Below are positions 36,033 through 44,662 of a stretch of 49,233 nt of DNA, in pieces. The first letter of the stretch is position 1. The number at the start of each line of letters is the position of its first letter. This DNA is from Solirubrobacterales bacterium (GTDB taxonomy: Bacteria > Actinomycetota > Thermoleophilia > Solirubrobacterales > 70-9), in NCBI GenBank assembly GCA_009691195.1, contig SHVA01000017.1, positions 1 through 49,233 of the forward strand, given 5' to 3'. The position numbers and the translations under genes were made by a program. The notes beneath the pieces are model-generated. The model made no database searches. It had not been told where the DNA came from and saw only the letters and a list, made by a program, of their open reading frames with translations.

Positions 36033-36568
36033 GTGAAGCCGCGATCGCTACTCGCACGTTGCGCAGCGACGCTGGCGGTTTCACTCTTCTTGCCGGCTTT
36101 CGCGACGGCGGCTTCGGTTCCCCTGGCGCAGGTCGGCTGCTCCGGCTCGGGCGCCGGCGAACTCTTTAACGCAAGGGGCGTCGCACTCGACGGCGCCGGC
36201 GACCTTACGTCGTTGACCGCTTCAACGAGCGAGTCAGCGTTTTCGGAGCCGACGGCACTTTCATCCGCGCCTTCGGCTGGGGCGTCGACACCGGGGCCGC
36301 CGCCTTTGAGGTCTGGACGACGGCCGGCAGCTGCCAGGGGGGTATGCCCGGCGGTGGAGCGGGCCAGTTCGACAACCCCACCGACGTCGCCACCGACTGC
36401 CGTGGAGCCGCATCGGTCGTGGACTCAGGAAACGGTCGCCTGCAGCGCTCCCGACGGACCTCGCGCCGTAACTACGCAGGGGGAGGCCGGAAAGGAAAAG
36501 CCCGCCGGGATCGAGGGAGGTGCGATCCCGGCGGGCGAGCCACCGCTCTGACAGCTGTGGCCTTGTGA
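36033..36568 (+). pseudogene. Remnant of a secreted NHL-repeat protein
   Basis: The GTG at 36033 begins a signal peptide (LLARCAATLAVSLFLPAF..ATA) and the first NHL-like unit, PLAQVGCSGSGAGELFNARGVALDGAGDL. Near 36205 the repeat continues in another frame: VVDRFNERVSVFGADGTFI, RAFGWGVDTGAAAFEV, GGGAGQFDNPTDVATD, VVDSGNGRLQ. One lost base at GACCTT-ACG explains the shift. After the second unit the sequence degenerates and ends at 36568, whereas real NHL proteins carry many more units to complete a propeller. It is therefore frameshifted and truncated. NHL-repeat secreted proteins of this type are common in Thermoleophilia-like genomes. Confidence 0.75.
36491..36536 (-). terminator. Strong intrinsic terminator for the two-component operon
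   Basis: A perfect 14-bp inverted repeat (36500-36513 with 36523-36536, 9-nt loop) is followed, on the minus strand, by CTTTTCCTTT. This is the geometry of an intrinsic terminator for leftward transcription from the response regulator/kinase genes. It lies inside the NHL remnant, supporting the view that the remnant is non-functional. Confidence 0.8.
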
Positions 36569-36644
36569 TCCGCCGCGAAGCTTGCGCCCGGGCGAATCGG
36601 CGTCTGGTCCGCTGCAAAACCTAGAAGCGTCCTCTCAACGCTCG

Positions 36645-38132
36645 CTAAATGTTCTCGGGGTTGCCCACGGTCGGCTCGACCGCATCCTCGTCCCGATTGC
36701 CGACGGCGGGGGCTGGGCCGGACGTGTCTCCAAGCAGGGGCAGCCGGACGCTGAATGTGGCGCCTCCGAGAGTCGAAGCCCCTGCCTCGACCGAGCCGCC
36801 GTGGGACTCGGCCACGGAGCGGACGATGGCGAGGCCGAGGCCGCTGCCGCCGCCGCCGGTCGTGTCGGCGGGCCCCTGGCCGCGAACGAAGCGCTCAAAC
36901 ACCTGCGACCCCATCTCCGCGGGGATGCCCGGCCCGTCGTCGCTGACCTCGAGCAGCGCCCGATCGCCGTCCGAGGCGACCCTGACCGTGACCGTGGAGC
37001 CCGTGGGGGTGTGGCGAACGGCATTGTCGATCAGGTTGAGGGCAAGCCTGTGCAGCTCGTCGGGATTGCCCTCGACGCGGAGGCCGGGCGCGACCTCAGA
37101 GCGGATCTTGTGGTCGCCGGCGACGGGCTCGACCTCATGGATGGCTCCCTCGACGGCTTCGGAGAGGTCGAGTGGGTGGCGCGCCGCCCTGCGCCCGGCG
37201 TCGGCGCGGGCGAGCAGCAGCAGGTCCCCAACCAGGCGCGACATCCGCTGGGTCGAGCGCAGGGCGGAGTCGACGGCGGTCTGATCGTCGGCCTGCTCGA
37301 TGGAAGTCTGGAGCAGCTCCAGGTTGGCCATGACGCTGGTCAGCGGGGTGCGCAGCTCGTGGGAGGCGTCCGCCACGAACCGGCGCTGGCGCTCGAATGC
37401 GGCCTCGCGCTCGGTGCGGGCGTCGTCGAGCGAGCGCAGCATCTCGTCCATCGTCTCGGCCAGCTCTCCCACCTCGTCGTCGGTGGCCTGGACCGGCATC
37501 CGGCGCGAGGGGTCGCGTGTGGCGGCGATGTCCTTGGCGAGTGCGGTCAGCGATGAGACCGGCCGCATCGCGCGGTTGGCGACCGTCAGGCCCGCGATCA
37601 TGGCGAGCATCGTGCCGACGAGGACGCCCGCGCCGAGGAAGAGCCAGAGGCGCGCGACGGTCGCGTCCATGCCGGTGTAGGGGCGCCCGTATTGGACGTA
37701 GATCGGGAGGCCGCCGCTCTGGGCGACGGGCTCGGAGGCAACGTAGTACTCGCCGATCTTGGTGATCTCGCCGCGGGGCGGGCCGAGCGAGATCCGCGGG
37801 TTCGTGGTGGCGCCGGAGATCGGATGGCCGCTCTGGTCGACGACGCGGACGACGGCGTCGTCGGCCATCGCGACGTCGGTCAGCCTGGGGGTCTCGGGGA
37901 TGATCTGGCCGGTGGTCGCGCTGCGGAGGACCTGGGTCTCGGCGCCGAGCGAGCTGACGGCGTTCTGGAGCTCGTCGTTGTAGTCGGTCTTGATCCGGTG
38001 GCCGACGAGGTTGCCCAGGACCAGGGCGAAGGCGATCAGGATGCCGGCGGTCAGCGCCGCGCAGATGCCGGCGATGCGCCACCGGACCGGCCAGCGATCG
38101 GGGCGCAGGCGCTGAGGCCAACGCGGGCGCAT
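36645..38132 (-). CDS. Membrane sensor histidine kinase
   Basis: The 495-residue kinase has an N-terminal transmembrane helix (about residues 18-40), an extracytoplasmic sensor region of about 120 residues, and a second helix (about 160-185). A HAMP domain (VANRAMRPVSSLTALAKDI) follows. The HisKA phosphoacceptor is H258 in DASHELRTPLTS. The HATPase domain has NLIDNAVRHTPTG (N box), VSDDGPGIP (G1) and GGGGSGLGLAIV (G2). The tail is Pro/Asp-rich. The architecture resembles actinobacterial MprB/TcrY-type kinases. Its start overlaps the response regulator stop by one base. The signal sensed is unknown. Confidence 0.93.
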   Translation of the reverse strand: MRPRWPQRLRPDRWPVRWRIAGICAALTAGILIAFALVLGNLVGHRIKTDYNDELQNAVSSLGAETQVLRSATTGQIIPETPRLTDVAMADDAVVRVVDQSGHPISGATTNPRISLGPPRGEITKIGEYYVASEPVAQSGGLPIYVQYGRPYTGMDATVARLWLFLGAGVLVGTMLAMIAGLTVANRAMRPVSSLTALAKDIAATRDPSRRMPVQATDDEVGELAETMDEMLRSLDDARTEREAAFERQRRFVADASHELRTPLTSVMANLELLQTSIEQADDQTAVDSALRSTQRMSRLVGDLLLLARADAGRRAARHPLDLSEAVEGAIHEVEPVAGDHKIRSEVAPGLRVEGNPDELHRLALNLIDNAVRHTPTGSTVTVRVASDGDRALLEVSDDGPGIPAEMGSQVFERFVRGQGPADTTGGGGSGLGLAIVRSVAESHGGSVEAGASTLGGATFSVRLPLLGDTSGPAPAVGNRDEDAVEPTVGNPENI

Positions 38133-38827
38133 CAGGCCGCCTTGAGGACGTACCCCGCGCCGCGCTTGGTGTGGAGCAGGCGGGGTTCGCCCCCGGCCTC
38201 GAGCTTGCGGCGAAGGTTGGAGATGAAGACGTCGATCGTGTTGGTCTGCTCGAAGGGGTCGTAGCCCCAGACGTCCTCGAGCAGGCGCTCGCGGGAGACG
38301 ACGAGCTTCTGGTTGCGAGCGAGGTACTCGAGCAGCTCGAACTCGCGGTTGGTCAGCTCGATCTCACGCTCTGAGCGCCGGACCTCGCGGGTATCGGGAT
38401 TGACGCTGAGGTCGCCGATCACCAGCGAGGCGCTTCCGCGGGGCGGCCGTCGCCTAAGCAGGGCCCGGATCCGGGCGAGCAGCTCGGTGCGCTCGAACGG
38501 CTTCACGAGGTAGTCGTCGGCCCCGCTGTCGAGGCCGCCGACGCGATCCTCGGTCTCACTGCGCGCGGTCAGGATCAGGATCGGCGCGTCGCTCTCGGCG
38601 CGCAGCCTGCGGCAGACCTCCATCCCGTCGAGGCGGGGGAGGCCGAGGTCGAGGATCACCAGGTCGGGAATGAACTGCTCGGCGGCGCTGAGGCCGTCGA
38701 CGCCGTCGCCGGCGGTACGGACCTCGTGGCCCTCGGCTCGCAGCGAGCGGCGGAGGACGTCGGCGATCTCCTCATCGTCCTCCACGACGAGGATCCGCAC
38801 GCTCTGCGTGGCCGTCTCCATGTCCAC
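38132..38827 (-). CDS. OmpR-family response regulator
   Basis: The 231-residue protein has a receiver domain with acidic pair VVEDDEE, phosphoacceptor D60 in LVILDLGLPRLDG, LTARSETEDRV, and K in YLVKPFERTELLARI. A winged-helix DNA-binding domain follows (LTNREFELLEYLARN, VSRERLLEDVWGYD, VDVFISNLRRKLE, TKRGAGYVL). It is the cognate partner of the kinase encoded next on the same strand. The GTG start at 38827 is supported by TACCCT placed 6 nt upstream. The regulon cannot be read from the sequence; MprA/TcrX-like regulators are the nearest architecture. Confidence 0.94.
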   Translation of the reverse strand: MDMETATQSVRILVVEDDEEIADVLRRSLRAEGHEVRTAGDGVDGLSAAEQFIPDLVILDLGLPRLDGMEVCRRLRAESDAPILILTARSETEDRVGGLDSGADDYLVKPFERTELLARIRALLRRRPPRGSASLVIGDLSVNPDTREVRRSEREIELTNREFELLEYLARNQKLVVSRERLLEDVWGYDPFEQTNTIDVFISNLRRKLEAGGEPRLLHTKRGAGYVLKAA

Positions 38828-38833
38828 GAGTCA

Positions 38834-38839
38834 AGGGTA
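38834..38839 (-). promoter_or_regulatory. -10 element TACCCT of the two-component operon
   Basis: On the minus strand TACCCT is followed by 6 nt and the response regulator GTG, with no Shine-Dalgarno sequence, giving a leaderless start. Confidence 0.45.
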
Positions 38840-38954
38840 GAGCCCGATCCGCCCGAAATAGCGCTTTCTTGCGCCAATTTTTAGGCTGCGCAGAGACTCG
38901 GGGCACCGGGGGTCACGCAGGGGTGCGGCCCCAGGCGTCGAAGGGGGTGGGCAG

Positions 38955-41528
38955 ATGCTTGCAGACAAGATCTTCGGCGCCCCGTCGCGGCCCCCCGCGA
39001 AGGGGAAAAAGCGTGCCAAGCGCTCCCCGCGCGCTGCGGAGACTCGGCAGCGCGCGCCTCGCCGCAAGGCGAACCGTAAGCTCGTGCGCACGCCCGAGTC
39101 CGAGCAGCGCCGGCTCGACCTGGTCGGCCTCGCCTGCATGGCGCTCGCCGTGTACCTCGGCTACGTCGTCTATCTCGACTGGAACGGCGGCGCGGTCGGC
39201 AACGGCTCCGAGGACGCGCTCCGCTATGCGATCGGCGCCGCGGCGATCCTGGCGCCCGTTGGGCTGGGCATCGCCGGGCTGGGGATGATCATGCGCCCGC
39301 TGCTGCCGTCGGCCGGCTCGACGGCGGCCGGGCTGATCGCGATCGGGGCGGGGATCATCCTGGCGCTGGCCGCGCAGACCGCCGCCCTCGGCCCCTCGAG
39401 CCCTTCACGCGAGGAGCTGTTCGATCCCAACTTCTTCAGCGCCCACGGCGGCGCCCTGGGCGAGACCCTGTACTGGGCCTCGACGACGCTCTTCCAGCGG
39501 CTCGGCGCCCACATCCTCGCCGTGCTGGCGCTGATCGCGGGGGCGCTGCTGCTCTCGGGGCGCTCGGTCTCCGAACTGCTGCGCGCCCTCGGGCGCGGCG
39601 CCACCCGCGCCAAGCGCGGCGCCGGCGAGATCGCGACCGCCGTTCGCGAGACCGGCTACCCGGGTCCCGATCCCGACCTGATCGAGACCGAGCCCGCCGA
39701 GACGGAGCGGACGTTCGGTGCCCCCGAGCCCCTGGCCCCCGACGGGGAGGACGATCCGGAGGGCGACGAGGCTGGGACTCTGGTGATCCACGACCTTCGC
39801 GACCAGGACCCAGACGGCGTCGCCAACTTCGACGAGGCAGTTCAGATCAGCGAGGACGACGACGAGGAGCCGGGGGAGCCCCAGCCCTTCAAGGTGATCA
39901 AGGGGGGGCTGCGTGAGGACGACGAGGAGCCCGTGGTCAAGGACGAGTTCGCCGATCGCAAGATCGAGGAGGGCGCACAGTCCGCGACGGACGTGACGCC
40001 GATGGGAATCAAGCGCAGCGCGGTCACCGAGTCCGAGGAGCTCGACTACGAGCCGCCGCCGGAGGGCCTGCTCGAGAAGGGCGGGCCCGAGCGGAAGCCC
40101 GACAAGGCCGACACCGAGCCCGTCGCCCGCGCGCTGCTCGAGGCGCTCGGCCACTTCGGCGTCGAGGCCCGGCTTGTCGGCGTGGTCAGCGGCCCGCACG
40201 TCAGCCGCTACGAGCTTCGCCTCGCGCCGGGGACCAAGGTCTCGAAGATCACCCAGCTCAAGGACGACCTCGCCTACGCGCTCGCCTCGACCGACATCCG
40301 GATCCTGGCGCCGATCCCGGGCAAGCAGGCCGTCGGCGTCGAGGTCCCCAACCAGCGACGCCGCCTGGTCCGCCTGGGCGACATCTACGGAGGTCGCCCA
40401 AAGGGAGCCTCGCCACTGACCGCGTGGCTCGGCAAGGATATCTCCGGCCAGGCGATCTGGACCGACCTTCAGAAGATGCCGCACGTGCTCGTCGCCGGGA
40501 CCACCGGCTCGGGCAAGTCGGGGAGCGTCAACGCGATCCTCTCCTCGATCCTGCTGCACGCCTCGCCGAACGAGGTGCGGCTGGTGCTCGTCGATCCCAA
40601 GCAGGTGGAGCTCAACCACTACGAGCGGGTGCCGCACCTGCTGACCCCGGTGGTCACCTCGCCGCGCCTTGCCGCCAACGTGCTCGCGAACCTGATCGCC
40701 GAGATGGAGAGCCGCTACGGCGTCATGAGCGAGGCGCGCGCCCGGAACCTGAACGAGCTCAACAAGGTCCGCGTCGCCGCCGGCGAGCCGCCGCTGCCCC
40801 ACATCCTCTGCGTGATCGACGAGCTCGCCGACCTGATGATGGTCGCGCCGGCCGACGTCGAGGACGCGATCATCCGGCTCGCGCAGAAGTCGCGCGCGGT
40901 CGGCATCCACCTGCTGCTCGCGACCCAGCGGCCCTCGACCGACATCATCACCGGCACGATCAAGGTCAACATCCCGGCGCGGATGGCCTTCGCGGTCTCC
41001 TCGCAGGTCGACTCGCGCGTGATCCTCGACCAGGGTGGCGCCGAGACGCTCCTCGGCCAGGGCGACATGCTCTTCCGGCCCGCCGGCACCTCCAAGCTCC
41101 AGCGCGTTCAGGGCGCCTTCGTCAGCGAGAAGGAGATCGCCAAGATCACCGGCCATTGGGCCAAGCAGGGCGAGCCCGAGTTCCAGGAGGAGCTACTCGA
41201 GGCGGCCCAGCCCCGCGTCGAGGAGGGCGCCCCCGAAGGTGACTTCGACCCCGACCAGGACGACCTGCTGACACAGGCCGCGACGGTCGTGGTCGAGAGC
41301 GGCACCGCTTCCGTCTCGATGATCCAGCGGCGCCTGCGCGTCGGCTACACACGCGCCGGGCGCCTCGTGGACATGCTCGAGCGCAGAGGCATCATCTCCG
41401 GCTACGAGGGCTCCAAGCCCCGCCAGGTCCTCGTCAGCCAGGCCGAGCTGCCACGACTGCTGGCCGGTGCGAGCGCCGAGGACGACACCGGCACGATGGA
41501 GCCGGTCGGCCCGCCCGAGGGCCCCTAG
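38955..41528 (+). CDS. ftsK: DNA translocase FtsK/SpoIIIE
   Basis: FtsK pumps chromosomal DNA through the closing septum. The 857-residue protein has a basic N-terminus and four predicted membrane helices between about residues 58 and 200. An acidic linker follows (to about residue 370), then the alpha domain (EALGHFGVEARLVGVVSGP, core GVEARLVGVVSGP) and the beta RecA-like motor with Walker A GTTGSGKS at residues 515-522. LVLVDPKQVELNHY, ICVIDELADLMM and LLATQRPSTDIITG complete the motor. The C-terminal gamma winged helix (MIQRRLRVGYTRAGRLVDMLE) reads orientation sequences. The ATG at 38955 has a GGGGGTGGG ribosome binding site. Confidence 0.96.
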   Translation: MLADKIFGAPSRPPAKGKKRAKRSPRAAETRQRAPRRKANRKLVRTPESEQRRLDLVGLACMALAVYLGYVVYLDWNGGAVGNGSEDALRYAIGAAAILAPVGLGIAGLGMIMRPLLPSAGSTAAGLIAIGAGIILALAAQTAALGPSSPSREELFDPNFFSAHGGALGETLYWASTTLFQRLGAHILAVLALIAGALLLSGRSVSELLRALGRGATRAKRGAGEIATAVRETGYPGPDPDLIETEPAETERTFGAPEPLAPDGEDDPEGDEAGTLVIHDLRDQDPDGVANFDEAVQISEDDDEEPGEPQPFKVIKGGLREDDEEPVVKDEFADRKIEEGAQSATDVTPMGIKRSAVTESEELDYEPPPEGLLEKGGPERKPDKADTEPVARALLEALGHFGVEARLVGVVSGPHVSRYELRLAPGTKVSKITQLKDDLAYALASTDIRILAPIPGKQAVGVEVPNQRRRLVRLGDIYGGRPKGASPLTAWLGKDISGQAIWTDLQKMPHVLVAGTTGSGKSGSVNAILSSILLHASPNEVRLVLVDPKQVELNHYERVPHLLTPVVTSPRLAANVLANLIAEMESRYGVMSEARARNLNELNKVRVAAGEPPLPHILCVIDELADLMMVAPADVEDAIIRLAQKSRAVGIHLLLATQRPSTDIITGTIKVNIPARMAFAVSSQVDSRVILDQGGAETLLGQGDMLFRPAGTSKLQRVQGAFVSEKEIAKITGHWAKQGEPEFQEELLEAAQPRVEEGAPEGDFDPDQDDLLTQAATVVVESGTASVSMIQRRLRVGYTRAGRLVDMLERRGIISGYEGSKPRQVLVSQAELPRLLAGASAEDDTGTMEPVGPPEGP

Positions 41529-41535
41529 GCACGAC

Positions 41536-41557
41536 GCCGATCCCCGACGGGATCGGC
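41536..41557. terminator. Bidirectional hairpin between ftsK and the RTX-like gene
   Basis: GCCGATCCC (41536-41544) and GGGATCGGC (41549-41557) form a perfect 9-bp stem with tetraloop CGAC. It sits in the 30-bp gap between two convergent genes and probably serves both. There is no T-run on either side. Confidence 0.6.
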
Positions 41558-41558
41558 C

Positions 41559-42644
41559 TCAGCAGCTGTTGGGCTTGGGGTCCTTGGGGTCGGTCTTCGC
41601 CACTTCCTTGCGGTTCGCGCCCAAGCCGCAGTCGATCCTCAGGTCGCGCTTGCCGTCGGTTGCGAACAGGACGTCTATTCCCTTGTCCCCGAACATCTCG
41701 TCGCGCCCGCGCCCGCCGACGATCAGGTCCTTGCCGGCCAACCCGTGGAGGACGTCGGCGCCGCGCCCACCCTTGAGCCTGTCCGAGCCGGCGCTGCCCG
41801 ACAGCGTGTCGATGAGCGGGCTGCCGACGAGGCTCTCGATGCCCGTCAGGGTGTCCAGGCCCGTGACCGTGTTGTTCTCGTAGATCTGGCCGTCGATCGC
41901 GCCCGCGACGCCGCGGTCGGCAGCCCCATACGTGACGGTGTCGACGCCCGCTCCGCCGTTGAGGGCATCCGGCGACTCGTTGCCGCCGCTGAGCCGGTCG
42001 CTACCGCCGTGGGCGTTGATCTCGATCGGGATCAGGCCGGAGCCGGAGTAGTCACCGGGGACCGCCCCGGACCCGAGGATCGTGTCGCGGCCCGCCGATC
42101 CCACGGCCCGGAAGCTGTCGACACCGGTGCCGGAGACGTCGGCGTCCGGCGAGAGCCCGCCGTAGTCAGACTACGGCGAGAGCCCGCCGTAGTCAGACGG
42201 GTTCGTGTTGACGCCGAGGGCGCCGAAGCGCAGATTGAGGGGTCCCGAGGTGGTCCGGAACTCAACCCTGTCGCTTCCTCCCCTGAGGTCGAGCACGATC
42301 GCCGCCCCGGAGAGCTCGGTGGGATCGACGATGGTCAACAGGGAGGGAGCGATGCCCCCTCCTCCCGACCCATCGGTGACGTCGATCGCCGTTGTCCCTG
42401 CCACGGTGGCGGCGCCGCCTGTGCAGGCGATGGGGGCGCCCGCGCCGTCCTGGACCTGGACCTTGTTGCCGACGACCTCGAGCCTGACCGCGTCGTTCGA
42501 GCTGAGGATCACATCGATCAGCCCGGTGGGCGGCGCGTCGTGGACGCAGCTGATCGCCGCCCCCGCGGACCCTGGGAAGGCGAGCGCGCCGAAAACCAGG
42601 AGTGAACCGACAATCGGAAAACAACGGAGAAACGTCCCTGGCAC
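41559..42644 (-). pseudogene. Secreted RTX-like calcium-binding repeat protein interrupted by an in-frame stop
   Basis: Reading from the GTG at 42644, the frame encodes a signal peptide (LRCFPIVGSLLVFGALAF, cleavage near SAGA). A domain with two cysteines follows, then an in-frame TAG at 42171-42173. The same frame continues to 41559 with RTX-like nonapeptides: GGSDRLSGG, GGAGVDTVTY, GSAGSDRLKGGRGADVL, GGRGRDEMFGDKGIDVLF. No frame change occurs. The stop lies in the extra copy of a 27-bp tandem duplication, so the unmutated gene would encode about 352 residues. RTX repeats bind calcium in secreted proteins. The stop leaves only the first 157 residues, lacking the repeats. Sequencing error or strain-specific inactivation are both possible. 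Confidence 0.8.
42147..42197. repeat. 27-bp tandem duplication with embedded palindrome
   Basis: Two identical 24-bp copies (42147-42170 and 42174-42197) are separated by CTA, which reads as TAG on the coding (minus) strand. On that strand GACTACGGCG and CGCCGTAGTC form a 10-bp inverted repeat with a 6-nt spacer across the first copy. A replication slip or template switch at this palindrome would explain the duplication and the new stop. Confidence 0.9.
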
Positions 42645-42650
42645 AAGCCG

Positions 42651-42656
42651 ACCTTA
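42651..42656 (-). promoter_or_regulatory. -10 element TAAGGT of the RTX-like gene
   Basis: On the minus strand TAAGGT is followed by 6 nt and the GTG at 42644. It is back-to-back with the cinA promoter. Confidence 0.4.
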
Positions 42657-42677
42657 CCAGCGGCCATCTCCTTCGGG

Positions 42678-42683
42678 AACAAT
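42678..42683 (+). promoter_or_regulatory. -10-like element AACAAT of cinA
   Basis: AACAAT is followed by 7 nt and the GTG at 42691. It lacks the first T of TANNNT, but the spacing is the same as at the other leaderless genes. It also overlaps the rival ATG at 42682. Confidence 0.35.
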
Positions 42684-42690
42684 GTTGGGG

Positions 42691-43965
42691 GTGAGCGTTC
42701 GAGCGGGGATCCTGGTGACCGGCACCGAGCTGCTGACCGGCTCGGTCAGCGACCGCAACGGCCCCTGGCTGTCGGAGCGGCTGGGCGAGATCGGCGTCGA
42801 GGTGGCGGCGATCCTGCTCGTCGGTGACCGGCCCTCCGACCTCGAGGCGGCGCTGGGCTTTATGCGCGACGAGGGCTTCGACGTCGTCGTCACCAGCGGG
42901 GGCTTGGGGCCGACGGCCGACGACATGACCGCCGAGGTCGTCGGCAACTTCGCCGGTCGCCCGCTGGCACTCGACGAGGAGATGGAGCAGAAGATCCACA
43001 ACATCCTCAAGGAGTTCGCCAAGCGGCTCCGCTTCGACCCCGAGGCGCTGAGGGACGCGAACCGCAAGCAGGCGATGATCCCCGAGGGCGCCACGGCGAT
43101 CGACCCGGCGGGGACGGCGCCCGGGCTCGTGGTCCCGGCCGGGGAGCAGGTGATCGTGGTGCTGCCGGGCCCGCCCGGCGAGCTGCAGGCGATGTGGCCG
43201 CTGGCCATCGAGACCCCGGCGGCGCGAGGGGTGCTCGACAGGGCCGAGCCCCTCGAGACCTCATCGATGCGCCTGTTCGGGCTGCCGGAGTCCGAGATCG
43301 CCCAGAGCCTTCGCGAGATCGAGCAGGACGCCGACCTCTCCGGGCTGGAGATCACGACCTGCCTGCGCGGCGGGGAGCTGGTGGTGGACGTGCGCAGCCG
43401 GGCCGGGTCGGAGGACGCCCTGGAGGCGCTCTGGGCGGGCCTGCGCGAGCGCCACGACCGCTTCCTCTACAGCGAGGCCGGGGAAATGATCGACGAGGTG
43501 ATCGCGGGGCTGCTCGACGGCCGCACGATCGCCGTCGCCGAGTCCTGCACCGGCGGCCTGCTCGCCAAGCGCCTGACCGACCGCGCCGGCGCCTCGGAGT
43601 ACTTCTCGGGTGGCGTGGTCGCCTATTCGAACGAGGCCAAGACGGCGCTGCTGGGGGTGCCCGAGGAGCTGATCGCCGAGCACGGCGCGGTCTCCCCGGA
43701 GGTGGCCGAGGCGATGGCCGACGGAGCGCTGGAGCGTTTCGGCGCCGACGTCGCCTGCTCGGTCACCGGCGTCGCCGGCCCTGATGGAGGAACCGAGGAT
43801 AAGCCCGTCGGCTACGTCTGCTTCTGCGTCAAGCTGGCCGGCGGGGAGAAGCTTGCCCGTGACCCGGCACTCCCGGGCAACCGCGCCGACGTCCGCGAGC
43901 GCTCGACGATGGTGGCGCTGCACCTGATCCGCTACCTCCTGCAGGGGAGGGAACCGCCCCGTTAG
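42691..43965 (+). CDS. cinA: CinA-family protein (MoaB-like plus NMN amidohydrolase domain)
   Basis: CinA proteins join a molybdopterin-binding-like COG1058 domain (ADP-ribose pyrophosphatase in several species) to a C-terminal NMN deamidase domain that recycles the NAD by-product NMN. The 424-residue protein has GILVTGTELLTGSVSDRNGPWL, VTSGGLGPTADDMT, LPGPPGELQAMW and then AESCTGGLLAKRLTDRAGASEYFSGG (core AESCTGGLLA) and VTGVAGPDGGTEDKPVG. The GTG at 42691 is preferred over ATG 42682, which overlaps the -10-like element. A much longer upstream frame has no homology. cinA-recA linkage is common, and here only thpR intervenes. Confidence 0.93.
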   Translation: MSVRAGILVTGTELLTGSVSDRNGPWLSERLGEIGVEVAAILLVGDRPSDLEAALGFMRDEGFDVVVTSGGLGPTADDMTAEVVGNFAGRPLALDEEMEQKIHNILKEFAKRLRFDPEALRDANRKQAMIPEGATAIDPAGTAPGLVVPAGEQVIVVLPGPPGELQAMWPLAIETPAARGVLDRAEPLETSSMRLFGLPESEIAQSLREIEQDADLSGLEITTCLRGGELVVDVRSRAGSEDALEALWAGLRERHDRFLYSEAGEMIDEVIAGLLDGRTIAVAESCTGGLLAKRLTDRAGASEYFSGGVVAYSNEAKTALLGVPEELIAEHGAVSPEVAEAMADGALERFGADVACSVTGVAGPDGGTEDKPVGYVCFCVKLAGGEKLARDPALPGNRADVRERSTMVALHLIRYLLQGREPPR

Positions 43966-44023
43966 GTCGCGCTCAGGGGCGCTTTCGCTACCTTCCCAGC
44001 GGTCTTCGCGCGGGTGTCCGGTC

Positions 44024-44029
44024 TAGCCT
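44024..44029 (+). promoter_or_regulatory. -10 element TAGCCT of thpR
   Basis: TAGCCT is followed by exactly 7 nt and the GTG of thpR, with no ribosome binding site. Confidence 0.45.
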
Positions 44030-44036
44030 CGGGTTC

Positions 44037-44657
44037 GTGGCGACGGAGCGTTTGAAGAGCCCGCGGGCGCGGCTGTTCGTCGCGCTTTGCCTTCCTGAGC
44101 ACGTTCGTGATGAGATCACCGCCTGGCAGGCCAGCTTCACCGATGCGGCGCTGCGACCCGTCATGGCCGAGTCGCTCCACCTGACGCTCTGCTTCCTGGG
44201 CTACCGGGCCGAGGAGGAGATCCCGCGGATCGCGGAGGCGGCGCTCGACGTCAGCGCGGCCGCGCCCGAGGTCAGCCTGGGGCGGGAGGTCATCGGCCTG
44301 CCCAAGCGCAAGAGCAGGCCCGGGGTTTTCGTGCTCGAGGCGCACTCCGAGGGGCTGGTGGCGCTGCAGGCGGCCGTGGAGGGAAGCCTGGTGCGGGCGG
44401 GGTTCCACGAGGCCGAGGGCAGGCCCTTCTGGCCCCACCTCACGGTCGCGAGGGTGAGGCGCGAGAAGTCCGCTGGGCGGAAGCCGGCGGCGGTGGTGGA
44501 GCCCCCTGGGCCACCCCCCGAACATACGTTCTTTTTCCGTCCGTTCCCATGCGTACGTTTGGTTCTCCTCCGCTCGCGCCTGCGGCGCAGCGGGGCCGAG
44601 TACGAGTCGATGGCTGAGTTGGAGCTTCCGACGGCCGAAACGAGAGAGAAGAGGTAG
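44037..44657 (+). CDS. thpR: RNA 2',3'-cyclic phosphodiesterase (2H family)
   Basis: ThpR opens 2',3'-cyclic phosphates at RNA ends and is a 2H phosphoesterase. The 206-residue protein has both catalytic HxTx motifs: HLTL at H48-L51 in [11 protein letters not shown], and HLTV at H133-V136 in [11 protein letters not shown]. The N-terminus, [10 protein letters not shown], is typical. The C-terminal 60 residues hold the last strand ([10 protein letters not shown]) and a charged tail. It lies just upstream of recA, a conserved neighbourhood in actinobacteria. The LexA-type box for recA is inside its 3' coding part. Confidence 0.92.
   Translation: MATERLKSPRARLFVALCLPEHVRDEITAWQASFTDAALRPVMAESLHLTLCFLGYRAEEEIPRIAEAALDVSAAAPEVSLGREVIGLPKRKSRPGVFVLEAHSEGLVALQAAVEGSLVRAGFHEAEGRPFWPHLTVARVRREKSAGRKPAAVVEPPGPPPEHTFFFRPFPCVRLVLLRSRLRRSGAEYESMAELELPTAETREKR
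44519..44532 (+). promoter_or_regulatory. LexA (SOS) box upstream of recA
   Basis: CGAACATACGTTCT matches the Gram-positive/actinobacterial SOS consensus CGAACRNRYGTTYC at all but the last base, with a perfect GAAC-N4-GTTC core. It lies 131 bp before the recA ATG, inside thpR. The recA promoter is therefore probably embedded in thpR. TACGTT at 44554-44559 is a possible -10. Confidence 0.7.
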
Positions 44658-44662
44658 ACCAG

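Noticed and set aside
38869-38887. TTGCGC with TAGGCT as an ftsK promoter
   Set aside because: The spacer between the two hexamers is only 7 nt, far below the normal 16-18, so I did not list it.
42205-42690. Long N-terminal extension of cinA
   Set aside because: It is antisense to the RTX-like gene, lacks homology, and the normal CinA N-terminus begins at 42691.
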